A stretch of DNA of 64,000 bases from the NCBI RefSeq assembly GCF_040954645.1, contig NC_092804.1:89803816-89867815 (forward strand). The letters are read 5' to 3'. A program made the position numbers and the translations under genes. Positions within the stretch are counted from its first letter, which is position 1. Each line of letters starts with the position of its first letter. This stretch comes from Diabrotica undecimpunctata (Eukaryota; Arthropoda; Insecta; Coleoptera; Chrysomelidae). Shown one piece after another: positions 11,755 to 22,479 of the stretch. The notes under the pieces are model-generated. The model saw nothing but the letters and a program-made list of their open reading frames with translations, was not told the origin of the DNA and made no database searches.

Positions 11755-12694
11755 GTGTTTAATTAAACACATATACCAAAACGCAACAGCTAGTGGTAGA
11801 GTGGGTGATCGTCAAACCCAGAAATTCTCGATACAACGTGGAGTACGCCAGGGGTACACCATATCGCCGAAACTGTTCACTACGCTTTTGGAATATATAT
11901 GTAAAAGGGCAAAACTGACCGACAAGGGCATAAACATAAACGGAGAAAAGCTTAGCCATCTAAGGTTTGCAGATGATATTGTACTAATAGCTGATAGGAT
12001 AGATGAAGCCAAAGAACTTTTAAATCAGCTTTACATTTCCTCGCTAGAAGGGGGATTGAAAATAAATATATCTAAAACCCAGATGATGACAAATCTTGTA
12101 GTCAGCGAATATATATGCGTAGGAACAAAATCAATAGACCAGGTAATGGCCTATAAATACCTAGGTCATGAGATTCGCATAGGAAAAGATAACCAAACCG
12201 TTGAGCTTCTCCGTCGTTTAATACTGACTTGGGCAGCCTTCGGCAAGCTGAACCATATTTTTAAATCGTCTGATATACTAATATGCCTTAAAAGAAAAAC
12301 GTTTAATCAGTGTGTTTTGCCAGTGTTAACTTACGGTGCGGAAACGTTGACTATGACATGGAGAACAGTTCAAAAGATCCGTGTGTGTCAAAGGGCGATG
12401 AAGCGTGCTATGTTGGGCGTTTCACTACGAGGCAAGATCCCAAATCGCCAGCTACGACAAAGAACAGGAGTGGCTGATGCAGTAGAGAGAGTAGCAACAT
12501 TGAAATGGAACTGGGCAGGTCACGTGGCTCGAATGACAGATAATAGATGGACAAAGCGGACACTGGAATAGAGATCAAGAGATGATGCCTACCGAAGCAG
12601 AGGTCGTCCATCAACACGTTGGACTGGCGATCTAAAACGTTGTCATAGGAATTGGATGCAAGAGGCACAAGATCGAAATAGATGGAAAATTATG
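11755..12694 (+). pseudogene. 5'-truncated RTE-type retrotransposon, RT C-terminal half
   Basis: An open frame from 11753 to 12571 carries the second half of an RT: RGVRQGYTISPKLF (motif B region), LRFADDIVLIAD (motif C, both Asp intact), KYLGHEI, LPVLTYGAETLTMT and WNWAGHVARM. A stop at 12569-12571 (CGA-to-TGA-like position) separates it from the same-frame continuation DDAYRSRGRPSTRWTGD, and the frame ends near 12690. The copy lacks the endonuclease and RT fingers. It is flanked by an 8-bp duplication ttaataat (11747-11754 and 12695-12702), and copies 1 and 2 of unit A show the empty site. No poly(A) tail, as usual for RTE. Confidence 0.85.
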
Positions 12695-12710
12695 TTAATA
12701 ATAATAAAGT

Positions 12711-12914
12711 TCAAGCAACAATTCCTATATGCATTAACTTGGTAATGATATTTATGCTCCCCGATACCTGGTGCAGTCCCGTAAGCAATAAAACTGCTAC
12801 ACTCATGCTTCCTATTATCCAACAATTAGCCAGTCCAGGACTATACGCCTTATTTTGGTACTGATACTGCTGCCCCTCGTAAGTGAACAGAATATGCAAG
12901 GAAGGTTTTGGCAA
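12711..12914 (-). CDS. Recurrent short open frame of unit A (copy 3)
   Basis: 67 codons beginning MPKPSLHILFTYEGQQYQYQ. It is homologous to the open frames at 3092-3334, 34942-35184 and 56281-56559 but shortened at its C-terminus. No family recognised; probably repeat sequence rather than a gene. Confidence 0.2.
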   Translation of the reverse strand: MPKPSLHILFTYEGQQYQYQNKAYSPGLANCWIIGSMSVAVLLLTGLHQVSGSINIITKLMHIGIVA

Positions 12915-14370
12915 TTTATTAATTTTGTGTGTTAGAATAACATTTCTTCGAGAAAGTGAAGAATATCTATTTGCTATCTGGATTTAATCCATAAATTAAA
13001 TATTAGAATGCTATAAAATAATGCTATTAGCAGCAAGAAAACGGTCTAATAGTCACTAATAAAAAAATCAAATAAATGTTCTTTAACATACAAAAGAGAG
13101 GATGTAGAGTGGGGCATAACGTAACGCCATACGATAAAGCCATATCATTTTGAAAGATTGCAGCGTTTTAGATATCGTATATAACGTTGTCACATAAGAA
13201 ATAAAAGCAAATATTCAGGTAGCTAATTGATGTATATATAACCCTTATAACACTTTTAAATCCAGAAGTCTAATACGAATCACTAAAATCAGGATATATA
13301 AAACAGTGATTAAACCAGTGCTAATGTGTGGATATGTGACAAGAACGTATTAATTAGATCAGGAATCAGGATTGCTAGAAAAGCCATCAGAGGTATTTTC
13401 CGACTTACAAAGGTCCGAGTACTAACCAATACCGAACGAAACTAATGCCAAGGTCAAACACATATATAAAGATAGCAATGTCGTACAAGAAACTCAATCT
13501 CAACTCCAACGTTCAGCTGGCTATATCCAAAGGCTCTCTCAATAACTGCATTGCTAAGTTAAATTGGGAGGATGCCACGAGACGATGCCTACGAATGAAG
13601 GGTGGAGGTAACATATGATCAGATTTAGGAATAATGAGACTACCTACCGACCCATTATATTTATCAACACCTGCTATCCTACCTACAATCAATACTTCTC
13701 TGTTGGGGGCTATCAAATCAATTACTTGTAATCAAACGAACTAGGCTTAAAAAAATTATCCCAGGAAAGGCACTTCAGAAATATTGACATAAATTTTTAA
13801 AACGTCATTTATGTGGCTGAGTTTACAATAGAAATGAGGAGACAAAAAGAAGAAAAGGCAATAGAATCTTGCTGTGTTTAGACTATGCGATGACGATGAT
13901 CTTTATATAACATACAGGATGATAGAGAGAAGAATGTCTATGTTTAATCTCGACCCCGCTGGTTTTCTCCCTTTCGAATTGGGTATGTATATGTATTACC
14001 ATAGATAATAAAAGCAAGAGGACTATAATTATGAAACTTTATCTAAAAAGTAAAATCAATAAATAAATTATATATACAAAAAGATTATATAAGTAAATAC
14101 CTAATATTTACACAGACTGCTTTACAAAAGGTGAACGAATGAGCATAAAAACACAACTGTTTTAAAAACATAATATTATTAGACGAATTGTGGATTCATT
14201 TCAGGCAAACTAAACCGGTTTAGTTAAAATACTACAAAATAAATCAGAAGACTATGCTAAAATATGATACGGCAAGAAAAAAGGCAATGACTTTTACAGC
14301 TGATTGTCGTATACATATCAATGTAACGCAAATATGACGATTTGGCCACAGCATATGAATATTGCCTCGT

Positions 14371-14418
14371 AATGTTATATGAACGGCGTTATGCATCACT
14401 TGACCAAGCGCCAAAAAT
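14371..14418 (+). repeat. Left terminal inverted repeat of the DUF7869-bearing span
   Basis: About 48 bp containing atgcatcact and gacc. It matches the reverse complement of 21913-21960 at about 40 positions. It starts 18 bp after the end of repeat unit A, so a mobile element boundary here is plausible. Confidence 0.65.
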
Positions 14419-14640
14419 TGATTTTGAGATATTTGACTTTAAAGTTTTCACTCTATTAAAATTCATGTTCATTCAAATGTTACAATTGTCGTAATTTTTT
14501 GTTTTCGAATACAGTTTTTTATGTTTCTTATAAGTGCGAAATAGTAACTTGGCCAATATTAAAGAAAAACGAAAAAAAAATAAAATAAAAAGTCTTTTGG
14601 TCGACTTACGATTTTCGCCACATTGTGTAATTGTGTTATA

Positions 14641-14684
14641 CATCAATAGACCAAGCGACATGGAGGTCGTTTGGTCTAGTGATG
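14641..14684. repeat. Imperfect palindrome carrying the TIR motif
   Basis: Two 19-bp arms (14641-14659 and 14666-14684) are inverted copies with 17 matches around a 6-bp centre. The arms contain the catca/tgatg and gacc/ggtc motifs of the TIRs at 14371 and 21913. It would form a stable hairpin. Confidence 0.7.
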
Positions 14685-14689
14685 AGTAA

Positions 14690-15930
14690 CTAAAATATCA
14701 CTTTTAGTAAATGATTGGTAGGCCAAAAGCTATTATTTCTTTTTGGGTATGACAACAAAAGTCCTTGTTTGGAATATTTTATATTACTTAAGAAATTAAT
14801 CAAAAATATGAAATCTTCTATTGTATTGTTTCTGAAAAGGGAGCAATACAACGGTTTTGCATCATTTGGTATTAGGTGCGTTAAAGATCTTAAGTCGTTA
14901 AGCTTAGGCACAGAAAGTGGCTTGCCTGTCTGCCAAAGAGGAATCAAGTGGTTACTTAGGGATTGCATTGCAACAGGCCGTAATTTTTGAAATTCCTTGT
15001 AAAGATTTACTTCAACTTCACTAGTGTTAAAATTAGTTTTCATAAAAATAATCAGTGGTATATCCTTTCCTATTTAAATTTCTCTTGTTTTAAACCAGTC
15101 TTACTGTTTTCTATGTCTGACTTACGGTTTGTAATCATAGTTTCCAACTTCTTTGTTCCAACGAATTCTTCTTTTTTCATTCTCTGAACTATTAGTGGGT
15201 TCTTTTTACGGGATTTTTTCATCACGTTTAGGTAATTATCAACGGTATAATATAACGGTATATAAACGTTGTTGAAATTTTAGGGCATTTTCAAAATCTC
15301 CAAAATCACTACCATTGGGTAAAAGCTATGACTAGGAAAGAAATAGCGAAATGTAATTTTTTCAATGGTAGGATGAGTTTCCAAAATCGTTTTCAGAATC
15401 AAACCGCCACAAGAGTCTGATCACAAATATACATGTTTTGCAGAGGTAACATTTTCTTCAATGTGTTTCTTAAGACAACTGCCTACGTCCTGGGCTCCCC
15501 GACCAGCTTCACCTTCTATCCAAATATAACAATGACTTTTGTTATCCTTGGCGCTATGGATACCAAGGTTGTAAATACATAATTGACGCTTATAATATAC
15601 GATATTTATTGGAATTCTCGGAAGGGGAAGAGTTTTTCTTTAAATCAAAACAAAAGGTTTCCACTTCTGGTTGATCGTTGCTCATCTACATGTCTAGCTT
15701 TCTTCTAGATTGTGCATTGTCAGCTTCTTCTAAGTGCACTTTTTTTTTTCTTCTTTTAACTTGCTTAATTGTTCGTTATCTGTGCAATTTTTAATTTCTA
15801 ATTCGAAACAATCACATTTACTACAAGTAACTTTTTTCAACTTTTTTCTTTGAAGATTAAATCGTGTTAAAAACATTTTTTGTAAAACGAAAATTTAACA
15901 AGATCATTGTCTGCTTCTTCAATACAATTC
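14690..15930 (-). pseudogene. Decayed DUF7869-type gene (transposon-associated family)
   Basis: The minus strand, read through frameshifts and stops, gives in order: a Cys pair (CSKCDCFELEIKNCTD), a Lys/Glu-rich coiled segment, a KTLPLPRIP motif, YYKRQLCIYNLGIHSAKD, IWIEGEAGRGAQDVGSCL, a SDSCGG box, an FRYF then LPNGSDFG box, and a C-terminal open part of 117 codons (14690-15043) with LYKEFQKLRPV and PLWQTG. I know this motif order from widespread insect proteins annotated DUF7869. The Asn-rich stretch after SDSCGG is deleted, and stops occur in at least two places, so it is dead. The Asp-containing boxes resemble a DDE-type nuclease layout, but that is inference. It lies between matching terminal inverted repeats. 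Confidence 0.75.
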
Positions 15931-16269
15931 ATACATTTTACTTAATGTTGTGTCTTTTTTTTTAGGTATTCTCTTTCTGTGTTAGCTCTTCTGTAATGTG
16001 ACTATTATAGAAAAATTTAAGCAATAACTGCCACTACTTCCTAACCTAAACGCCTCAACAAGTTGCCAACGTCACCATTGTTAACAACGTTTATGTACAT
16101 ATGTTGCCAAATATTCGATTTACAATCATTAAAACGCTCGCAAGAGACGTAAAATATGTATAATTTTTGTACAATAACATAGTGGAAAGCTGCCCAGTGG
16201 CGAGCACCCAGGTAAAATATAATATAAATATAATCTATGATAATCAATTAGTTTAAACTTTCACTTAAC
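15931..16269. other. No gene seen
   Basis: AT-rich spacer between the DUF7869 remnant and the second Jockey element. I see no coding or RNA signal. Confidence 0.5.
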
Positions 16270-16419
16270 AAACAGAGTTTAATACAGGTAAACATCACTG
16301 ACACACATATGAGAGTTACAAGGCTAAAAACACAAATTAAGGAAATATTTAGAAAATACCAGAATAGAAACTTGTTATTTCACCGCACCATGACACTATG
16401 CTCTATTTTTCCTGATTTA

Positions 16420-19073
16420 CTAGAGGTCCAAAGGGTCTGGTCGTTTTAATCTTCTTACGTGTGAAATGTTGAGCAGATCCGTGGCCAGCGGATTTGGATG
16501 GCAGGATAGTCTGTTCTTGTATACAGAGTTTACAGCAGATATTGCTTCGCTAACTGTTGGTAGATGTAAATCGTGGTGTAAACTGTGGTTCGTGATATAC
16601 CAAGGGGCATTACAGATCTGGCGCAGTACTTTCGATTGGAAACGTTGAAGTTTTTGTATGTTGGTATTACTTGCTGTACCCCAGATTTGTGCTGCATATT
16701 GCCATACCGGTTTTAAAATACATTTATATATCAGAAGTTTGTTCTCCAGGCTAAGATTTGATTTTCGACTCAAGTACCAATACATTTTCCTGTAGATTAA
16801 GTTGAGTTGAAGGCGTTTCTTCCAGATATGGATGCCCCAATTAAGTTTGCTATCCAAATGGATTCCTAAGTATTTAACGACGGTATCAACTGGTAGTGGA
16901 GTGTTGTTTATAGAAACTGGTGGCGCGACACCTTTTTTTAAAGTAAATGTAATTTGTGTTGATTTTAAACTCTTAACTTAAACTCGCCACAACTTAAGCC
17001 AGCTCTCTAGTTTAAGTAGGTGATTTTGTAATACCTGGGCTGCGTCAGCAGCTGTAGAATTTGAAGCCATGATAACGGTGTCATCGGCATATGTAGCGAT
17101 TGTTGTATTGGTCGTCGTTGGGAGATCTGATGTGTATATTAAGTAGAGGGTGGGTCCTAGTATGCTTCCTTGTGGAACTCCGGAACAAATTGGAAACAGG
17201 TTAGTGATTTCCCCACCTCTTTTGACTTGAAAGAATCGATCTGTCAGGTAGGATCTTAAAAGTGAACTTATGGGATGAGGAAATATAGATTTAATTTTGG
17301 AGATAAGACCTACATGCCAAACTTGTCGAATGCTTGAGAGACATCTAGAAATGCAGCAGTACAGTAATTTTTTTGTTCAAGCGAATTTCTGATAGTCTTT
17401 ACCACCCTATGAATTTGCTCGATAGTACCATGTTGTTTCCTAAACCCAAACTGATAATTCGGTAAAACATTACTGTCATATAAAATAAGCTCCAGTCTTC
17501 TCAGAAAAAGCCGTTCAAATACTTTGGATATAATAGGCAACAAGCTAATATGACGGTATAAAGATACTTCCGTGTGATCCTTATTAGGTTTTGGAATCAG
17601 AACAATTTGAGCAACTTTCCATTGGAGTGGAAAATAACCTGTTTTTAATATTGAATTAAATATATAAGTTATTAAACTTACGCCTTCGTTGGGTAGATTT
17701 TTTAGTACTAAACTAGATATTAAGTCATATCCAGGTGACTTTTTAATTTCCAGATTATCAATTATTTCTTTGATTTCAGATTTCTTAACAGGTTTAATAG
17801 TTGGAGCCATTTGATATGGTGCATGTACGACTTCATGGATAGCTTGTTCCTCTTCAACTGAGACTTCCCTCTGATGCGGTTGAAATACCTCGCATAGATG
17901 ATTTGCAAAAATATATGCTTTATCTATGTCAGTTTTAGCCCAAGTGCCATTTTGTTTCCTGATTGGCATATTCATTTGTTCGTTGTGTTTAAGTGTTTTT
18001 GTTAGTTTCCACAGCGAATAGTTTGTATCATCTGCAGGTGAGAGGTTCTTTAAATATTTGTTGATTCCACTGTCTTTATGTTGGATCAGTTTTCTTTTGA
18101 GTAGTCTGCAAGCTCTATTCAGATTTGTTTTATCTTCTGGATGATTAGTGAGCTGCCATATCTTTCGCAGTTTTCTTTTTTCCAATATGAGTGTATTTAT
18201 GTGTGCAGGATAGGACTTGGAGTTGTCTTTGTAATAAATTTCTGGGGTGGACGTCCAAGCAGCTTGCTGAATAACTGTAGTTAAGTGAGCAACTGCATTT
18301 TTTATGTCACTATCACTTTTAAGAGGCAAGTTTAGATTGATGGATGTTTTTGTTTCTTCTCTATATCTGTTCCAGTTTGTTCTTTTATTAGAGAGTGTTA
18401 AATGTTTAGAACAGTTTTGAATTTGGCTTTGTAGATCTATGAAGAAAGGGGAATGATCTGATGAGAGGTCAAATGAAGGAGAAATTTGGAGGTAGGTATG
18501 TGATATTCCTTTTACTATAGCAAAATCAATAAGATCAGGAATTTTTTGTCTATCAGTAGGCCAATACGTAGGCTCTCCAGTAGAGAAAGGAATTAAATGA
18601 TTCTCATTAATACTTTTTAATAATTCTCGTCCACGTGAGGTTACGATTCTGGAACTCCATTTATGATGTTTGGCATTATAATCTCCAGCAGAAATAAAAC
18701 GGTGTCCTAGCATCTTAAAGTATTCAGTAAAATGATCAGCTTTAATTATTTTATTCGGTGGACAGTAAACAGCAGATAGAATAATCGAGCCTTGTGAATC
18801 TTCGACCGACACTGATGTGGCTTGGATGTTAACTTTACTAATTTTATTTGTTTCATGATGATTAATGTTATTTCTTATAATAATTGCCGTACCTCCGTGG
18901 GCTTTACCTAATGGATGTTGAGTTACATAGGTTGAATATTTGGGAATATGGAAATGGCTCTTATTAGTCATGTGTGCTTCGGAAATAAACATAACATCTA
19001 GATTATGATAGTAGATAAATGCTTTAACTTCGTGGAAATGAGTGGTTAATCCATTGGCATTCCAACAGCACAT
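16420..19073 (-). pseudogene. Jockey-2 ORF2, endonuclease plus reverse transcriptase, two lesions
   Basis: The endonuclease covers the first ~220 codons (CWNANGLTTH, MFISEAHMT, GGTAIIIRN, SAVYCPPN, SAGDYNAKHHKWSS, SSDHSPFF). The RT follows with KKSPGYDLIS, LYRHISLLP, NYQFGFRKQHGT and AFLDVSQAFDK (motif A). A frameshift then occurs near 17315, after which the strand continues in another frame with GVPQGSILGPTLY, TYADDTVIM (motif C intact) and KYLGIHLD. A stop near 16980 interrupts the thumb. The C-terminal open part 16420-16857 contains KPVWQYAAQIWG. Only two disabling changes are evident, so the copy is fairly young. Confidence 0.85.
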
Positions 19074-19140
19074 CTTTAGTTTAGTGTTGAAGGTTAAGTT
19101 TAGATATCAGAGAAATTATGAGATCAAACATCTTATCCAT

Positions 19141-19452
19141 TCATTCTATTAACTTATGTACTAGTAGTTCAAGATTATTTTGTATATGTTGAGGGGTTGT
19201 TGTTTCTATTATATGAGAAGTCTCATCTATGGTAGATGTATTTCTATTATCTCTTCCTGCAACAATTTTCGCATAGCTTGTAGTTGGTTGAGTGCTTGAA
19301 GGATATTCTGCACGAGGTGGTTGACTTGCGTTTTTATCTCTAAGTGTTGGAAATTTTTTTTTCTGTAGCTCTTTGTATATTGAACATCCCTTATAGCTGG
19401 CTAAATTATGACATTTTGACACTAATGACATTTGTGAAATTTTAAAATGCAA
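19141..19452 (-). pseudogene. Jockey-2 ORF1, C-terminal part after the insertion
   Basis: The frame resumes with HNLASYKGCSIYKE, the end of the third zinc knuckle (compare ANYKGCEYYRN in Jockey-1), then a Ser/Thr-rich tail with TSYAKIVAG. A TGA at 19141-19143 precedes 19 further same-frame codons (MDKMFDLIISLI...), which match the end of Jockey-1 ORF1 in character, so this stop looks premature. The first part of ORF1 lies at 20395-21432. Confidence 0.75.
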
Positions 19453-19580
19453 AATTTATATCGACGATTTTTTGAATTTTCTTATTCCTTACATTTTTAG
19501 ATATTTCGTTTGTATTTATATAAAAAACACTTCTTTTCAGAACTATTTAGCAACATATTAGTGTTATTAAGATATCAACA

Positions 19581-19835
19581 AAAATTGCCAAACTCAAATG
19601 GAGCTTCGCGGGCCACACTGCTAGACAAAAAGACCAACGTTGGAATACTACAATACAACATTGGAGACCTTACGAAAGTAAACGACCAAGAGGAAGACCA
19701 CAGATGAGATGGGTTGATGATATTAAAAGAATAGCCGGAACTCAGGATAGAGACCGATGGAAGGAGTTGGGAGAGGCCTATGTCCAAACATGGACGACAT
19801 AAGGCTAAGAAGAAGAAGATAACAATATAGATTCG
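19581..19835 (+). pseudogene. RTE-type retrotransposon 3' end
   Basis: The frame starting at 19581 reads KIAKLKWSFAGHTARQ, then RPRGRPQMRWVDDI, then RDRWKELGEAYVQ, a typical RTE/endonuclease-RT C-terminus. It ends in a taaggctaagaagaagaag tail, the short-repeat 3' end usual for this group. It is heavily 5'-truncated. Confidence 0.8.
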
Positions 19836-20011
19836 ATGCCAAGTACTAGTGGTAATTATTCCTCTCCACCTAAAAAACGTCAAGTAGATTTGGGCGATTT
19901 ATCTTCAAATGAGAAACAATACATTATAAACCTGTATAAACAAATCAAAATTGATAATTCTGGAATGAAAATAACAGCCAGGGTAACAAAAATAAAACAG
20001 GCAACAGGTTA
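19836..20011 (+). pseudogene. Unknown protein fragment, possibly transposase N-terminus
   Basis: The plus frame contains MPSTSGNYSSPPKKRQVD followed by EKQYIINLYKQIK, ending at a stop near 20011. The pattern (short acidic/basic lead, then a helix with NLYK) resembles the N-terminal helix-turn-helix of some insect DDE transposases. That is a weak impression only. Confidence 0.3.
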
Positions 20012-20045
20012 GTTTTGCAGAAATTATTGTTACAATCAAGACTTA

Positions 20046-20084
20046 CTAAAGTAATGTGATCATTTTATTAGCACATTACTTTAG
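20046..20084. repeat. 13-bp perfect inverted repeat
   Basis: ctaaagtaatgtg (20046-20058) and its reverse complement (20072-20084) are separated by 13 bases. It may be a transposon end or a palindromic junction inside the insertion in Jockey-2. Confidence 0.8.
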
Positions 20085-20394
20085 CTTGTATTAGAATATA
20101 AGCAGACTGGAACAGTAATATTGAAAAATTCCATTGGATTTTAGATATCATTTTATCACGAATATATCGCTTTCGTATACATTCCGGACGATTTTCTTCT
20201 ACAATGTGATAAATAAACTCTAAAAATTCTTCAACTTCTCCATAACAGTCCAACATGGAAGCGAATTCGAAAAATTATTATGCAAACTCAAAAAAGAAGA
20301 TGTATTTGGTGACTTTTCTAGTAACTTTCTTGGGTGTGAATCTGTCTTTTTAGTTTACTCCTCCTGGTTAAAAAACAGAGTATAGACAATTTAC

Positions 20395-21432
20395 ACATTG
20401 AACATCTTTTATATTTTTTGGTTTTGGGCATTGAGATGATAGGTGATCGCCCACACATTTTACACAGCGCGGACTCCTGTGGCAATAATTGTGGGTGTGG
20501 CCAAAATTTTGACATCTTTGGCATTGGGGTAGTTCCCTTTTCGGATGCGGTGGCCCAACTGTGACAATAGAGTTTAATAATTTTGTAAGATTATATATAT
20601 CTTTATTGTTACTTTGGATAGCCAGTTCTATATTAAATAGTGGCAGATCTTTCTTTGTGCCTCTTTGCTTAATGTTGGAGATGTTCAGTGCTGTATGTCC
20701 ATGCGCTAGCAACGCTTTTTTAATGTCATCTGGATCTGTTGAAGGATGTAAATTACGTATAACAACTCGGAATCCACGGTTTTGTTTTAGTTGGGATGTA
20801 TGGTACTGAGTATTTTTTTCTGCTAAAGATTTTACAATTAATGAATAGTTTTTGGATGAGTCAGCTTGAACTTTAATTTGGTTGTTAGCAAGACATTTTA
20901 AAGTATATTTACCTGGAGTTATCTGCTGTAGTAATTCCTGTAATGGTTTGATACACTCAACATTTTGGATAAATATAGGTGGTGGCTGTTCATCTTTTTT
21001 TTCTTCCAGCATTTCATCCTCTTCATTAGGTTTATCATTTTCAAGTGCCTCGTATCTGTTAGATGTAGGAACAGTTTTACTTAGCCAATAATCTTTGAGT
21101 GTAGCTTGTTTGGTGTTTTTCAATTCAGGACTATCATTGTTGCGTTGACGTTTCTTGTGGTGGACTGATACCCATTCACTACCACTTTTTACCTCTTCTG
21201 CATCTGTGAGATTTTTTTGTGGTTTCTCTATTTGAAAGTTTGGTAATTTTGTTTGTAGATCGTTGTTGCGTATTTTAAATTTTTTCTGCTGTTCATCTAG
21301 AGAGTTGTAACTGTCTTTTCGATTTCTTCCAGCTGGAGGAGTGCGGGCTAGGCAGGATTTTCTAATGGCTGGATTTATGTCCTCAATGCATTGATAACTA
21401 CTTGGTTCTTGGTTATCTAGTTGGTGATCCAT
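20395..21432 (-). pseudogene. Jockey-2 ORF1, N-terminal part
   Basis: From the ATG at 21432 the frame runs through a charged N-terminus, a gag core (PPPIFIQNVE, GFRVVIRNLHPST, GHTALNISNIKQRG) and two zinc knuckles (CQRCQNFGHTHNYC, CVKCVGDHLSSQC), and enters the third (CVNC), where the insertion begins. The natural continuation is at 19452. The frame itself has no lesion apart from the insertion. Confidence 0.85.
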
Positions 21433-21912
21433 AGTTTTCCACTAATTACAACTAGGAATTGTTAAGACATTCCGGCATATTTTGTTAATATACCGGACTA
21501 TTTTATTTATATTTATGTTAATAAATGTAGTAATTAAATTTGTATTAGTTCCTTGTTGGATAATTATAATAACATTGAACACAATCACTTTTTTCGGATG
21601 TTTTTAACTTTCTTGATAACAAATGGCTTATACTAATTATAGGTACTAATTACAAAAAGATAACATAATTATACACAAGTACTTCTTCGATGCTTGTTTC
21701 CAACACGAAGGTTCGAACGAGACTGATGCAAAACTAATACACAAAAATTAGTCGCTTGCTCTAGTTATGCAAAATTCAATATCCAGAATAAAAAGAAAGG
21801 CACTTGGTATTTTTAAATATATCTGGTTATCCGTTACTAACAGGTTAATGGGATTTATTATGTAGATAGTTTATGCTTTTTCCACCAGAAAGCGCCATAA
21901 TCCACAATTTGA
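21433..21912. other. Jockey-2 leader and flank; no gene seen
   Basis: Upstream of the Jockey-2 ORF1 start. Part is presumably its 5' UTR (Jockey-1 has 185 bp) and the rest belongs to the TIR-bounded span. No coding signal. Confidence 0.45.
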
Positions 21913-21960
21913 GAAATTGGGGCTGGGTCTAGTGATGCATAGCGCCGTCCATATAGCAAT
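21913..21960 (-). repeat. Right terminal inverted repeat of the DUF7869-bearing span
   Basis: The reverse complement reads tatggacggcgctatgcatc followed by actagacc, matching 14371-14418 closely. It marks the far end of a roughly 7.6 kb span that holds the DUF7869 remnant and Jockey-2. Confidence 0.65.
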
Positions 21961-22479
21961 TTGTTGTCACATGTTTATAGTTTTTCAAAAAATGAACTCC
22001 GATTTAAAGATTAAAACGTAAAACAAAATATAAAAACCTATTGAACTTTATTCCAAGCATTATTCTCCAACAGTGACATAACGTCACAAGAAAAAATCAT
22101 TGCGAAATTCAAAATCCATATTTATACCGGTATTTCAGAAAAGAAACTTTTGTGTAAAGATTGTGGGACACAGTCATATTTTAAGATAAAAACTTCAATT
22201 CAGAGAGTGGACATTCTTAATAAATGTATAATCTAATATGGAAGCATGTTTATGTTTTATAAACTTAGAAAGCGCTGAACACACAATTATTTATTTTTTT
22301 ATGTACTAGATTGTAAAATAAGTATACTCAAAACAAATAAATATTATCTACTAAGTATTCTACTCCACTTTAATATCAATGTATCAGATATATTATAAAG
22401 ATTTCGTCATAGTTGTAAATTAATAGGAGATAAAACCAAATGTAGAGCATATAGTGAAATCTGAATATCTTCTTCTTCT
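21961..22479. other. No gene seen
   Basis: AT-rich stretch without a convincing frame or repeat match elsewhere in the window. Confidence 0.5.

Larger units (their letters stand above)
6312..14353. repeat. Composite repeat unit A, copy 3, split by Jockey and RTE insertions
   Basis: Unit A resumes at 6312 and continues to 6792, is interrupted by the Jockey element (6793-11276), continues 11277-11754, is interrupted by the RTE copy (11755-12694), and finishes 12695-14353. With both insertions removed, the joined sequence follows copies 1 and 2. It holds the minus RTE remnant (6312-6779 plus 11278-11560, catalytic box HANDIDLI), the short open frame 12711-12914 (minus) and the plus RTE remnant (13310-13640). 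The part 13800-14353 aligns with 4240-4731 of copy 1. Confidence 0.75.
19453..20394. mobile_element. Composite insertion splitting Jockey-2 ORF1
   Basis: About 940 bp separates two halves of one protein (knuckle residues CVNC before, ASYKGC after). It contains an RTE 3' end (19581-19835, plus), a short unknown plus-strand frame (19836-20011) and a 13-bp inverted repeat at 20046-20084. The borders are estimates and I could not settle the target duplication. Confidence 0.55.
16270..21780 (-). mobile_element. Second Jockey-clade element, minus strand, interrupted
   Basis: ORF1 (20395-21432, resuming 19141-19452) and ORF2 (16420-19073) lie in order on the minus strand with the same domain layout as the Jockey at 6793, but with clearly different residues, so it is a sister family. 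Its outer ends are estimates: I found neither a poly(A) tail nor a target duplication. A foreign segment of about 940 bp splits ORF1 within its zinc knuckles. Confidence 0.8.

Noticed and set aside
14987..15187. Plus-strand frame that could look like a small hydrophobic protein
   Set aside because: It is antisense to the DUF7869 remnant, which has many family motifs on the minus strand.
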